64,000 nt of DNA from Bog-159 sp963818855 (lineage in GTDB: Bacteria; Acidobacteriota; Terriglobia; Bryobacterales; Bryobacteraceae): assembly GCA_963818855.1 (NCBI GenBank), contig CAWFUH010000012.1, forward strand, positions 62,001 through 126,000, given 5' to 3'. The notes beneath the pieces were generated by a model. The model was not told the origin of the DNA. It worked only from the letters and a program-made list of their open reading frames with translations, and searched no databases. The translations under genes were made by a program, and so were the position numbers. Positions 1-8,310 of this stretch are shown piece by piece; the stretch's first letter is position 1; each line of letters opens with the position of its first letter.

Positions 1-600
1 TGCGGCGTGTTGCAACCGGAGTGGGGCACGATCACCATAGACGAAGCGAACCCCGCGGCGGCCAGCGATCCGGCAGTGCGGCAGCGCAGGCTGGGGGCGC
101 TGCTCGACCATGCAGGCATTTATTCCCGGCTGACCCTGCGCGAGAACCTGAGTTACTTCGGGATGCTGCGCGGGATCGAGCCTGCGGCGCTCGCCGAACG
201 CGTGGACCAGGTGATCGCCGCTCTGGGCGCGGAAGCCCTCCGAGACCGGCGTACCGCCGGATTTTCGCAGGGCGAGCGGATGAAAACCGCACTCGGCCGC
301 GCGATCCTGCACGCACCCAAAAATCTGCTGCTCGACGAGCCCACCAACGGCCTGGACGTTCCCAGCGTCCGCGCACTGCGGGATCTGCTGCGCCGCTGGC
401 GCGATGCGGGCGCCTGCGTGCTCTTTTCCAGCCACGTGCTGGAAGAAGTGAGCGCGCTGTGCGACAACGTGGTGATCATCGATCAGGGCCGCGTGGCGGC
501 GCAGGGATCGCCCGCCGAACTGTGCCGCCAAACGGGATGCGTTTCGCTGGAAGATGCTTTTGTAAAGCTGACTGCACTGGAGGAGCCTGCCATATGTTGA
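1..600 (+). CDS. ABC exporter ATP-binding subunit, 5' truncated
   Basis: This is the ATPase half of an ABC-2 type exporter (NatA/CcmA-like), which would hydrolyse ATP on the inner face of the membrane to drive the adjacent permease. The reading frame is open from base 1 (C-G-V-L-Q-P-E-W), so the start codon and Walker A lie outside the window. What remains shows a signature-like FSQGERMK, Walker B in LLLDEPTNGLD and the H-loop SSHVLEEV. The C-terminal residues of a NatA-type subunit are present. It overlaps the permease start by 7 nt, so the two are translationally coupled. The substrate cannot be told from sequence. Confidence 0.9.
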   Translation, partial: CGVLQPEWGTITIDEANPAAASDPAVRQRRLGALLDHAGIYSRLTLRENLSYFGMLRGIEPAALAERVDQVIAALGAEALRDRRTAGFSQGERMKTALGRAILHAPKNLLLDEPTNGLDVPSVRALRDLLRRWRDAGACVLFSSHVLEEVSALCDNVVIIDQGRVAAQGSPAELCRQTGCVSLEDAFVKLTALEEPAIC

Positions 601-1361
601 ATCCGATTCTGGTGGTCGCGCACAAGGAGATCGTAGATAGCTGGCGCGACACGCGCTCGGTGATTTCGTCGTTAATGTACGCGCTGATGGGGCCCGCGGT
701 GGTAGGCATGGTCTCGATGGCCACGCGTGTGGATGGCATGCTGATCGGGATGATGTCGGTATTCACGCTGGTGGCCGCGTTTGTGGGCGGCATGAACGTG
801 GCGATGGACTTGGTCGCGGGCGAGCGTGAACGCCAATCGTTGCTGCCTTTGCTGATGAACGCGGTGCGCCGGCGCGATATCTTGTTAGGCAAATGGCTCG
901 CTGTCGGGTTGTTCGCGCTCGCCGGGCTGGTCATGAATCTGGCGGGCTTCGCGATGGTGTTCGCTGGCACGGGCATGCGCGCACCCGTTGGATGGCCGCG
1001 TCTGCTGCCGGCGATTGCGGCGGGAATCCTGCCGTTGGCCTGGCTGGCCGCATCGCTTGAATTGCTCATCTCGACGGTGTGCCGCGCGGCGAAAGAAGCG
1101 CAGACATACCTTTCCATGCTGGTATTCATTCCCATGGGGCTGGGCTTGTTTCAGGTCTTCTTTCCGGCGGCGGCGCGCGGATGGTTCGTCTTCCTGCCCG
1201 TAGTGGGGCAGCAGTTACAACTGGAGCGCTGGATGAAGGGGGCCGCAGCCCCATTTGGTTACGCCGCGGCACTAGGTTGCTTCACCGGTGCACTGGCTTT
1301 GCTGGTGTTGGAAGTTGCCGTGCGCAGGCTGCATCGTGATGAAATCGTCTACGGAAGCTGA
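594..1361 (+). CDS. ABC-2 type transporter permease
   Basis: This 255-residue membrane protein is the permease partner of the upstream ATPase. It begins with the typical ABC-2 motif in which a short cytoplasmic helix (residues about 5-20, VVAHKEIVDSWRDTRS) precedes the first membrane span, and has about six hydrophobic segments. The motif DLVAGERERQSLLPLL after the second span is the conserved GERE-type coupling loop of NatB/ABC-2 permeases. The ATG lies inside the last codons of the ATPase gene, and the 3' end overlaps the sigma-factor gene, so four genes form one operon. Sodium export is a common role for the family but is not proven here. Confidence 0.85.
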   Translation: MLNPILVVAHKEIVDSWRDTRSVISSLMYALMGPAVVGMVSMATRVDGMLIGMMSVFTLVAAFVGGMNVAMDLVAGERERQSLLPLLMNAVRRRDILLGKWLAVGLFALAGLVMNLAGFAMVFAGTGMRAPVGWPRLLPAIAAGILPLAWLAASLELLISTVCRAAKEAQTYLSMLVFIPMGLGLFQVFFPAAARGWFVFLPVVGQQLQLERWMKGAAAPFGYAAALGCFTGALALLVLEVAVRRLHRDEIVYGS

Positions 1362-1902
1362 AGACGCCTGGACGGCGTTCACGTTCTTCACCACATTGGA
1401 CCGGGCCACACAGGAGCAGGAATTCGATCGCCTGATGGCCGCCAACGGACCCGCGCTGGCCCGGTTAGCGGCGAGCTACACCAACACGTCCAGCGACCGC
1501 GACGATCTGCTGCAAGAGATGGCGCTGGCCGTTTGGAAAGCCTTGCCCGGCTTTCGCGGCGAATGCTCTCCGCGCACGTTTCTGTTCCGGGTCGCGCACA
1601 ATCGCGCCATCGCTTACCTAGCCCGCAGCCGGGTACGATTCCCTTTTGCGGCCACGGATGCCGAGGTGAGCGACCCGGCGCCTACTCCGGAATCCGGACT
1701 GGTGCGCACGCAGGCGGCCGAACGCTTACGCGCAGCCATTCATCGTCTGCCGTTGGTCTACCGGCAGGCGATCACGCTGGCGCTCGAAGATATGGGATAT
1801 GCGGAAATCGCGGAAGTGCTGGGCATTTCCGAAAGCAACGTGGGCGCACGGTTGAGCCGCGCCCGCCAATTGTTACGCGAGACGCTGGAGAAAACCAGAT
1901 GA
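1339..1902 (+). CDS. RNA polymerase ECF-type sigma factor
   Basis: This 187-residue protein has the two-domain layout of ECF sigma factors. Region 2 is visible as DDLLQEMALAVWKALPGFRG followed by TFLFRVAHNRAIAYLARSR, and region 4 as LPLVYRQAITLALEDMGYAE with the helix-turn-helix IAEVLGISESNVGARLSRAR. I chose the ATG at 1339; a GTG lies three bases before it. The start sits 23 nt inside the permease gene and the stop overlaps the next start as ATGA, so it is translated with its neighbours. The next gene could be its membrane regulator, but no anti-sigma zinc motif is seen there. Confidence 0.85.
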   Translation: MKSSTEAEDAWTAFTFFTTLDRATQEQEFDRLMAANGPALARLAASYTNTSSDRDDLLQEMALAVWKALPGFRGECSPRTFLFRVAHNRAIAYLARSRVRFPFAATDAEVSDPAPTPESGLVRTQAAERLRAAIHRLPLVYRQAITLALEDMGYAEIAEVLGISESNVGARLSRARQLLRETLEKTR

Positions 1903-2468
1903 GCATGGACACGGAATTGGAAACCTGGCGGCAGGAATGGCAATCGGAACCCGCCGTTCCGCTGGATTTGCGCAGGCGCGTGGAGCGGCAGTCCCGGTGG
2001 CTGCAGATTACGATTGCGTTCGAAATCCTGGTAACGGTGGTGATGGGTGGAGCGGTGATTGCCTTGGCCGTGCGGCTGCCGCGGCCCGACATGCTGGTAC
2101 TGGCGGCGGCTACCTGGTTTTTCATTGCCGGCGCCTGGGCTTTCCGCCTGAGCATCAGCCGAGGCTTATGGACGCCGGCCGCCATCAGCACCGCCGCGTT
2201 TGTGGATTTGTCGATCCGGCGATGCCGCGCGCAGATGAAGGCAGCGGCATTTGGGGCGGTACTTTATGTGTGTGAGATCGGGTTCTGCCTGGGTTGGATT
2301 TACCGGCACTCTGCGCGGAGCACGCCGTTGGCGGGTTGGTTAACCGGCTCGTTGACCGCGCGTATCGTGTGGGTGATTACCACTGTGTTTTTCTTTTTTC
2401 TGGTGCGGTACCGGCGGAAGAAGCGCGTGGAGCTGGCGTGGCTGCTCAGTGTGGGGGAGGAGGAGTAG
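1899..2468 (+). CDS. membrane protein of unknown function, possible sigma-factor partner
   Basis: I do not recognise this 189-residue protein. It has a charged N-terminus (ELETWRQEWQSE, then LDLRRRVERQSRW), four hydrophobic segments (roughly residues 38-60, 65-85, 113-135 and 150-172) and a basic tail YRRKKRVE. Its ATG overlaps the sigma-factor stop (ATGA). Position and topology, a short cytoplasmic N-terminus followed by membrane spans, fit a membrane regulator that holds or releases the ECF sigma factor. It lacks the HxxxCxxC zinc motif of ZAS anti-sigma domains, so that role is only inferred. Confidence 0.7.
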   Translation: MSMDTELETWRQEWQSEPAVPLDLRRRVERQSRWLQITIAFEILVTVVMGGAVIALAVRLPRPDMLVLAAATWFFIAGAWAFRLSISRGLWTPAAISTAAFVDLSIRRCRAQMKAAAFGAVLYVCEIGFCLGWIYRHSARSTPLAGWLTGSLTARIVWVITTVFFFFLVRYRRKKRVELAWLLSVGEEE

Positions 2469-2500
2469 ACAGCAAAAGCCGCAACCAAGAGGTTCGGTTG

Positions 2501-2540
2501 GGCGGGGCTGAAGCCCCGCGCCGGCTAAAGCCCGCCCTCC
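2501..2540 (+). repeat. Family A double-hairpin intergenic repeat, copy A1
   Basis: This 40-nt element has two hairpins: GCGGGGCTGAAGCCCCGC (7-bp stem, TGAA loop), then GGCTAAAGCC (TAAA loop). The leading GGCGGG can also pair with the trailing CCCGCC, which would close the whole element. It lies between convergent genes. Close copies occur at 6388, 10093, 12807, 29990 (reverse), 40382 and 42989. Confidence 0.9.
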
Positions 2541-2541
2541 G

Positions 2542-3066
2542 TTATTGCACCTGGTAGGAGATGCGTACTTCCACCGTCTTCGGCGGGAAGCAGGAGTTCG
2601 TATTGCAGGCCTGATAGCGCAGCTTGCCGAGCATGATACCGGGCCCTTGGGATGCTTCGGCCGGCACTTTGAACTTCGCGATCAAATCGAAATCGCCGGT
2701 GAAAACGGAGAGCGGCTTATCGGAGAATTCGTACTTCTCTAACTGCGGCTTGGGAAAGATCACCGTAACGGGTTCGAGCGCGCCGCCCGGAGCCCACGTC
2801 AGCTTGAGCGGTATCAGGTAATCTTCGCTCGGTGTATTGCTGTTGACGTGAAAATTGGGCTCGATGGACACCGCGATCTTGGCCTCGGTGGAGGAGCCGC
2901 GTTTGGCCACGATTTTCTGCGGCGCTTGGGCGATCAGGTATTGGTTACCTTGCGCCCATAAGCCCGGCAGACAGAGGCACAGCATCGCCAGCGGGGCGGG
3001 CGCGGCCCTCAATAATCCCCCCGCCGTGAGCGGGCGCTTGCAATAGTTGTTCAATGGCATTTTCAA
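2542..3066 (-). CDS. DsbD N-terminal-like (thiol redox) periplasmic domain protein
   Basis: This 174-residue secreted protein resembles the N-terminal immunoglobulin-like domain of DsbD (DsbC/DsbD-alpha), which passes electrons between thioredoxin-like partners in the periplasm. A signal peptide is clear (basic stretch, then APLAMLCLCLPGLWA). The diagnostic pattern is near the C-terminus, LRYQACNTNSCFPPKTVEV, with the redox cysteine pair CNTNSC and following proline. It lacks the DsbD membrane and thioredoxin parts. Its N-terminal 40 codons overlap the 3' end of the tlpA-like gene upstream by 122 nt. That pairing with a thioredoxin gene supports a shared redox job. Confidence 0.8.
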   Translation of the reverse strand: MKMPLNNYCKRPLTAGGLLRAAPAPLAMLCLCLPGLWAQGNQYLIAQAPQKIVAKRGSSTEAKIAVSIEPNFHVNSNTPSEDYLIPLKLTWAPGGALEPVTVIFPKPQLEKYEFSDKPLSVFTGDFDLIAKFKVPAEASQGPGIMLGKLRYQACNTNSCFPPKTVEVRISYQVQ

Positions 3067-3565
3067 ACTCGCTTTTGGACGTCAAGCCCACGTGGACATC
3101 GGCGATCCGGCCCTGCCGGTCGATCAGGAACGTAGTGGGGAGCGCCTCGATGCCGCCGAACTTATCGGCGGTGGCATCATTGCCCACCACGATGCGGTAA
3201 TTGATTCCGACGTCGCTGACGAAAGGCTTGACGGCATCCCAGCCTTCGTCGTCCATGTCGATGCCCAGTACGGAGAAGCCCTGATCCTTATGTTTGCGCT
3301 CGAAGTCCATGAACCAGGGGATCTCGATCTTGCACGGCCCGCAATAGGTGGCCCAGAAATCCAGCAATACCACTTTGCCCTTGTATTCGGAGAGGCGCAC
3401 GGTTTTGCCGTCGGCATCCTTCAGGGCGAAATCGGGTGCGGCGTGCCTTTCCTTATCGGGCTTCAGCGAGGCGGCCTTAACGGTCTTCGCCGGCGAGCAG
3501 CCGTAGATGACGCAGCCTAGCAGGAACCCGGTGAGCAGCGCGGCGCCCAGGCGCAGAGCCGACAT
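2945..3565 (-). CDS. TlpA/ResA-like thiol:disulfide oxidoreductase
   Basis: This 206-residue membrane-tethered thioredoxin-fold protein would reduce or oxidise disulfides outside the membrane, for example on apocytochromes. The N-terminal hydrophobic stretch ends in IYGC (Cys23), a possible but imperfect lipobox. The AhpC/TlpA fold follows, with APDFALKDADGKTVRLSEYKG cut here by its core, and the active site WATYCGPC (Cys75 and Cys78) and the cis-Pro region EALPTTFLID. I chose the ATG at 3565 because AGGAGG lies just upstream. The gene runs 122 nt into the DsbD-N-like gene. The cytochrome maturation operon at 36-43 kb lacks its own CcmG, so this is a candidate reductant for it. Confidence 0.88.
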   Translation of the reverse strand: MSALRLGAALLTGFLLGCVIYGCSPAKTVKAASLKPDKERHAAPDFALKDADGKTVRLSEYKGKVVLLDFWATYCGPCKIEIPWFMDFERKHKDQGFSVLGIDMDDEGWDAVKPFVSDVGINYRIVVGNDATADKFGGIEALPTTFLIDRQGRIADVHVGLTSKSEFENAIEQLLQAPAHGGGIIEGRARPAGDAVPLSAGLMGAR

Positions 3566-3590
3566 ATTGCCTCCTCTTCCACTATATGGA

Positions 3591-4085
3591 TTATATCGAG
3601 ATTCGATTGGTCGCACCGGCGGCCTCGAACCACGCGCGCCGGCGCGCACAAAAACGGCGAGCCAGGGTGTACTCGCGATGCGCGGCGACGCCTGAAAAGA
3701 TCCAGGCCGCGGTGTCGCAAAAGCTTTCGCACACGTATTCACGCCAGCGGCGCGTGCGTTCGACCGCATCGCGCGCCGCGAGCGCCCGCTTACGCCATTC
3801 GGCGGACCACCCCAGCTCGCCCCGGGCGCGGCCGCCCAGTTCCTCGCGGAGCAGCGCCTCGTAAGACCAGCGGCGCGGATTGCCTAGCCGCAGCCACGCG
3901 AAATGGAAAATCTCATGCACGAAGACACGCGCGAACTCTTGCGGGTGGCGTGCGGTTTCGGCGTCGAATGCAATGCGCCGCGCACGGATGAACGCACCCG
4001 CGTGGACCGCGCCGCGGCCATCGGCTAGCGCACGGCGGATCTCCAGCCGGACCGGCCGGCCGGCCATGTGGGGAAGCCTTGCCAT
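3591..4085 (-). CDS. HExxH-motif protein of unknown function
   Basis: This 164-residue protein carries a VHEIFHFAW segment near its middle, matching the zincin HExxH consensus, and a conserved-looking YVCESFCDTAAW downstream that could supply further ligands. It has no signal peptide or membrane span. The ATG at 4085 is 4 nt after the stop of the CehA/McbA-type gene, so the two are probably co-translated. It may be a small zinc peptidase or a structural remnant of one. I do not recognise a named family, and the function is unassigned. Confidence 0.65.
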   Translation of the reverse strand: MARLPHMAGRPVRLEIRRALADGRGAVHAGAFIRARRIAFDAETARHPQEFARVFVHEIFHFAWLRLGNPRRWSYEALLREELGGRARGELGWSAEWRKRALAARDAVERTRRWREYVCESFCDTAAWIFSGVAAHREYTLARRFCARRRAWFEAAGATNRISI

Positions 4086-4089
4086 GGGA

Positions 4090-6321
4090 TCACTGGCTCT
4101 CGCTGAGCAGCGTCTTATACACTTCGCGCGCGCGATCGTATGCCTGGCGCGCGGCGCCGAGCTCGGCCACGGAGATGCGCGGAGCTTTTTGCGTCCAGCA
4201 CTGGCTGACGGCCGCCAGACACCATTCCGCGCTGCGGCGGGATGCGCGCACTGGTTTGCCGCCGACGAGCACGAAAATAGGATTGGTGTGTGCCGATGGC
4301 AGGATGCGCACGGCGACCCAACTGCTCTTCTCGATCGGGACGTCGAATGCCACATCACGCAATTGCCCATCGGCCAGGACGTTCTTGCGCGCCACCGGCT
4401 CGCCGTTCACGACCAGTTCCACGGGCACTTCGCGCGTATCGCCGATGCGCGCGCGCTCCACATCCCAGTAGGGCTTCTCGTTGTAGGGCTTGCCGCGGAT
4501 GGATTGATCCGGCAGCGGGTCCAGATAGGCAGCCACTTGGACCTGCGCGTGAACCGCGGCGGGAGCGGCGAGCCGCACTTCGCTCGCGCCGGTTCCCACC
4601 GGTGTGCCATTCAGCTGGAAGTCCATCAGATGGCTCTTGCCATCGGAGACATAACTCCTTCCGGCTTTGAGCGCCTGGAGCCAATTGGCATAACTCAAAC
4701 CATCTAACTTAGTGTAAGTGCGCCCGATTCCAACCCGCTGATCGTAAATACATGGGAAATCCGTCTCACCGGCGATGCGCGTTCGGAACCCGACGTTGAG
4801 GGTGTGATACCAGATGCTCAGCTCCCAAACATAGGGCGTATCCACCGATGAGATAAAGTCGACTAACCCAGGCTCAGTGACATCTACGACATACTCGTTC
4901 GCGCCGATGCCATCGAAGCCCGGCATTTCGTAATTGGGCAGGTCGCTGCTCATGACTTCCAGGCCCCAACCTGAATGCGCGAACCCCACTACGGCGCCTT
5001 GTGACTTAGCCCAGCGGAAGACAGGCTGGTCCCAGGTGGGCCATTCGGAGATGCGGGTGGCGCCGGGGTAATCCTGCTGGCGCAGGCCGAGCAACACGAT
5101 GTGGCCGGCGTGGCTCGACGGGAAGCCGGATACTTCCAGATCGTAATGCATCAACTCATCGGGCTTGGACAGCGCATCGTCGTGCCCGGAAAAGAACTGC
5201 TTTTGATAATAGTAATCGGGACCCCAAGTGAGCACGGCGCCGATGTTCAGCCGCTCGCCGGCGATCTGCCGGATCATATCCTGCGGCAGCACGCCTTCAG
5301 TGGGATTCTGGTAATGAGAGCAGCCCGCGGCGTGCACGTGGTGATCCCCGGAGTACCAGCCGTAGTGTGCCGGATCGATCCAGCGTTCCAGTTGGAATGT
5401 AAGTTCGGCGGGACCTTTGTCATCCACTGCGAACTCTTTAGTATGTACGCGATACTCCGGCCCGCCCGTGTAAGTGATGTTATAGTAACCGGCCGGCAGG
5501 CTGATAGTCTCTCCATCGGCGCGGTAGATTTGCGGCTGGAAGAAGAAATCGGGAGCGAGGCGTTTGGCGGGATTGGGATAGAGCCGGTTCAGCCGGTCGC
5601 GAATAACAAACGACGCCATGGCCGGCTGGCCGTTCTCATCGCGCACATGGAGTTTGATGGCGCGCGCGGGCAACGCGGTGAAGAGCACCACAATGTCGTT
5701 GCGAAAGCCGATATCCTGGCTGCCCTGACCGACGTTGAAACTAATCTGCGCGGAGCGCTGCCCGCTATCGCGGCTGTAAATCTGCAGAATCCGGTAATCG
5801 AGCGCCAGGCCGGAAAGGCGGCGGTCCATGGGCGGTTTGTCGTATATGGAGATCTCGGCCCAGCGATCGGCGGCGTTCTGGGGCGTCAGTTCGATCTTTG
5901 GTTCGGGGTTGCCGTTGGATTGAATGTAGACGTTGCCGCTGTTGGGGCTGGCCACACGAAGCGGTGCGGTTACATTGGCCTGGTTGATTACTTTGACGAG
6001 AAACAGGCGCGTACCGCCTTCCACCAGTTCGGGCGTGGCTGGACCCGGCTCTACTTTTACGCGGCTTTCGGCATTAATGTCGACGATGGCAAGGGCATAG
6101 CGGTCCAGAATTTTTTCGAGCTCTGCTACCGCCACGGTTTGATCCGGAAGGGCAATCGCGGCGTTGATGGCGCTGTGGTCCGCTGCCGGGAAGGGCTGGC
6201 CCAGGTAATTCATGGCGTCTTCCAGGCGCCGGACTTGTTGCGCTAGCGGCTGAAGTGGGACTGCCGTCTGGGCGGCGGCACAGATGGCTGTGAAAAGGAT
6301 GAGTGCGGCTCTAGCTGGCAT
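4090..6321 (-). CDS. CehA/McbA family metallohydrolase (PHP-like), secreted
   Basis: This 743-residue protein has a signal peptide (MPARAALILFTAICAAAQ) and a long beta-rich N-terminal half. The hydrolase domain opens at YGWYSGDHHVHAAGCSHY, where HHVH supplies the HxH metal ligands of the PHP-like CehA/McbA family. Further candidate ligands sit in HAGHIVLLG and GFAHSGWGLE. Characterised relatives hydrolyse carbaryl-type esters or phosphoesters, but most members have no known substrate, so only the class is assigned. It is likely periplasmic. The next gene downstream is a small HExxH protein 4 nt away. Confidence 0.85.
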   Translation of the reverse strand: MPARAALILFTAICAAAQTAVPLQPLAQQVRRLEDAMNYLGQPFPAADHSAINAAIALPDQTVAVAELEKILDRYALAIVDINAESRVKVEPGPATPELVEGGTRLFLVKVINQANVTAPLRVASPNSGNVYIQSNGNPEPKIELTPQNAADRWAEISIYDKPPMDRRLSGLALDYRILQIYSRDSGQRSAQISFNVGQGSQDIGFRNDIVVLFTALPARAIKLHVRDENGQPAMASFVIRDRLNRLYPNPAKRLAPDFFFQPQIYRADGETISLPAGYYNITYTGGPEYRVHTKEFAVDDKGPAELTFQLERWIDPAHYGWYSGDHHVHAAGCSHYQNPTEGVLPQDMIRQIAGERLNIGAVLTWGPDYYYQKQFFSGHDDALSKPDELMHYDLEVSGFPSSHAGHIVLLGLRQQDYPGATRISEWPTWDQPVFRWAKSQGAVVGFAHSGWGLEVMSSDLPNYEMPGFDGIGANEYVVDVTEPGLVDFISSVDTPYVWELSIWYHTLNVGFRTRIAGETDFPCIYDQRVGIGRTYTKLDGLSYANWLQALKAGRSYVSDGKSHLMDFQLNGTPVGTGASEVRLAAPAAVHAQVQVAAYLDPLPDQSIRGKPYNEKPYWDVERARIGDTREVPVELVVNGEPVARKNVLADGQLRDVAFDVPIEKSSWVAVRILPSAHTNPIFVLVGGKPVRASRRSAEWCLAAVSQCWTQKAPRISVAELGAARQAYDRAREVYKTLLSESQ

Positions 6322-6387
6322 GTTCGGCCCCCTCTGGTGTGTCCGGATTTAGGTTACACCAGATTAGGGACTGCGACAATACTTCGC

Positions 6388-6427
6388 GGCGGGGCTGAAG
6401 CCCCGCGCCGGCTAAAGCCCGCCCTCC
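6388..6427 (+). repeat. Family A double-hairpin repeat, copy A2
   Basis: This copy is identical over 40 nt to the copy at 2501: the same TGAA-loop hairpin, TAAA-loop hairpin and trailing CCCGCCCTCC. It lies between two minus-strand genes, just upstream of the CehA/McbA gene and just past the stop of the VWA gene. Confidence 0.9.
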
Positions 6428-6435
6428 ACGTGCAT

Positions 6436-7383
6436 CTACAGTTTCGGTGCGTAATAGCCCTTGCGGCAGCGCACCACCAGGTCCCTGCGGCCCTTCACTT
6501 TCAGATCCACGGTGTGATATTGGCCGTCCGTGCGCAACGGTTCGGGGCGGTAAAAGACGTTATACTGATGCCGCAATTCGTTGGCGATATTCTCGAACGA
6601 TTGCTCCAGGTCTTCCACCTTGAACGGGAAGAAAGTCTGGCCGCCGGTTTCCGAGGTCAGGTATTTCAGAATCTTGTCGCCGTCGGTCTCGCCGCGGATG
6701 ACGTTGGTCGAAATGGCGTAGATCACCACGTCGGCCTTCTGGGCCATTTCGAGCGCCTGATCGCGCGAGAACTTGCTCTGGTTGTCGTCGCCGTCGCTGA
6801 CGATCACGATGGCGCGCCGGAACTTGTGCCGGGGCTGGTCCTTCGAGAGCTTGTCGCGGCAGGCGTAGTAAATGGCGTCGAATAGCGAAGTGCCGCCTCC
6901 GGGCCGAAGTCCGCGGATGGCGTTCTGCAGTTTCTCGACATCGTCGGTGAGGTCGGACACCAGCTCGGCTTCGGTATCGAAGCTTACTACCATAGCTTTG
7001 TCGTGGCCCTGGTGAATCACACTCACCAGGAACGAATTCGCGGCTTCCTGTTCGAACTTAAAGCGCTCGCGGATGCTGTTGCTGGTATCGATGAGGATGC
7101 CGAGGCGTAGGGGAAGGTCGGTTTCGGCGGTGAACTCGGCAATGGTTTGCGGAGTTTTGTTCTCGAAAACCTGGAAGTCGTCCTTGGTCAGGTCGGTGAC
7201 GAAGCGGCCCTTCTTGTCGGTGACTGTGAAGAGCATGTTGACACGGGTGACATCCAGAATGATGCGGGTGCTGGGATCGTCGAGGACCTCAGCCGGCTTC
7301 TGTGCGGCGGGCGCTACGGCCTGCTGGGCGGACAGGGCACCGCAGCACAAGGCGATAACGACCGGTAAAAAGAAGGCTTTCAT
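6436..7383 (-). CDS. Secreted VWA-domain protein of the acidobacterial VWFA-related family
   Basis: This 315-residue protein has a signal peptide (MKAFFLPVVIALCCGALSAQ) and one von Willebrand A domain. The metal-ion-dependent adhesion site is visible as DTSNS (residues 99-103), with VSDGDDNQS later. The lead-in FTVTDKKGRFVTDLTKDDFQ is typical of the acidobacterial VWFA-related family, which is found in large numbers in Solibacter-type genomes. Its ligand is unknown; binding of protein or polysaccharide outside the cell is the usual guess. It is transcribed with the rluD-like gene, 9 nt away. Confidence 0.92.
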   Translation of the reverse strand: MKAFFLPVVIALCCGALSAQQAVAPAAQKPAEVLDDPSTRIILDVTRVNMLFTVTDKKGRFVTDLTKDDFQVFENKTPQTIAEFTAETDLPLRLGILIDTSNSIRERFKFEQEAANSFLVSVIHQGHDKAMVVSFDTEAELVSDLTDDVEKLQNAIRGLRPGGGTSLFDAIYYACRDKLSKDQPRHKFRRAIVIVSDGDDNQSKFSRDQALEMAQKADVVIYAISTNVIRGETDGDKILKYLTSETGGQTFFPFKVEDLEQSFENIANELRHQYNVFYRPEPLRTDGQYHTVDLKVKGRRDLVVRCRKGYYAPKL

Positions 7384-7392
7384 TTGGCTTAA

Positions 7393-8298
7393 TTATAGCT
7401 GTTCCAGGCAGCGTTGCAGGTCCTCCGGGAGCGGGGACTCGATCTCGACCGGCTGCCGGCTGACGGGGTGCGGAAATCGGATGCGATGGGCGTGCAGGAA
7501 GAAGCGGCCGTCGAGCGCCGGTAATCCATTCCGGGCGGGCGCGCCATAGAGCCGGTCTCCCGCTACGGGATGGCCGATGCTCGACAGATGAACGCGGATC
7601 TGGTGCGTGCGGCCGGTGCCGATGCGCACCTCGAGCAGAGTGAAGCCCGGGAAGCGCCGCAGGACCTGGTATTCGCTCCAGGCGGCGCGGCCATGGGACA
7701 GCCGGGCGGTCATGCGAGTGCGGTGGTGCGGATCGCGCGCGATGGGCTTCTCGATACGGCCGCGATCCGGTGCCACGCTGCCGTGCACCAGCGCGAGGTA
7801 GGTCTTCTCGACTTGCCGGCCGGCGAATAGTGCGGCTAAGGCGTGGTGCGCGGCGTCGTTCTTGGCTACCAGGATTACGCCACTGGTGAAACGGTCGAGG
7901 CGATGGACGATGCCGGGCCGCAGGTCGCCACCGAGCGCGGAAAGCGACTGGAAGCGGCCGAGCAGCGCGTTCACCAGCGTGCCCGAATGTACTCCGGCGC
8001 CCGCGTGCACTACCATGCCCGCAGGTTTATCGATGGCTACCAGGGCGTCGTCTTCGTAGAGGATGCGCAGCGGGATGTTTTCGGGTTCGGCGTGCAACGC
8101 GGGTAGTGCGGCGGGATCGACATCGATGCGGTCGCCGGCGCGCAGAATGCGGGACGAGCGCGCGGGCGCATCGTTTACCAGGACGCGTTCCTTTTTGATC
8201 CAGTCCTGCAGCCGGGCGCGGCTCAATTCCGGAAACTGCTGGTGTAGAGCTTGATCCAGGCGCTGGCCGGCTTGCGCGCTGGTGGCGGAAAACTGCAT
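7393..8298 (-). CDS. rluD: RluA/RluD family 23S rRNA pseudouridine synthase
   Basis: This 301-residue enzyme isomerises uridine to pseudouridine in rRNA. It has an N-terminal S4 RNA-binding domain (residues 10-60, GQRLDQALHQQFPELSRARL) and the RluA-type catalytic domain with VHRLDRFTSGVILVAKN, where Asp135 is the catalytic aspartate. The late motif GRTHQIRVHLSSIGHPVAGD is also diagnostic. Length is normal for RluD. RluD acts on helix 69 of 23S rRNA; whether this copy is RluD or the related RluC is not settled by sequence alone. It is followed by uppS 12 nt upstream on the same strand. Confidence 0.92.
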   Translation of the reverse strand: MQFSATSAQAGQRLDQALHQQFPELSRARLQDWIKKERVLVNDAPARSSRILRAGDRIDVDPAALPALHAEPENIPLRILYEDDALVAIDKPAGMVVHAGAGVHSGTLVNALLGRFQSLSALGGDLRPGIVHRLDRFTSGVILVAKNDAAHHALAALFAGRQVEKTYLALVHGSVAPDRGRIEKPIARDPHHRTRMTARLSHGRAAWSEYQVLRRFPGFTLLEVRIGTGRTHQIRVHLSSIGHPVAGDRLYGAPARNGLPALDGRFFLHAHRIRFPHPVSRQPVEIESPLPEDLQRCLEQL

Positions 8299-8310
8299 GT
8301 AAGCTACTTC

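Noticed and set aside
5101..6246. A 381-codon plus-strand frame in the CehA/McbA gene.
   Set aside because: Antisense shadow; the sense protein has motifs and a signal peptide.
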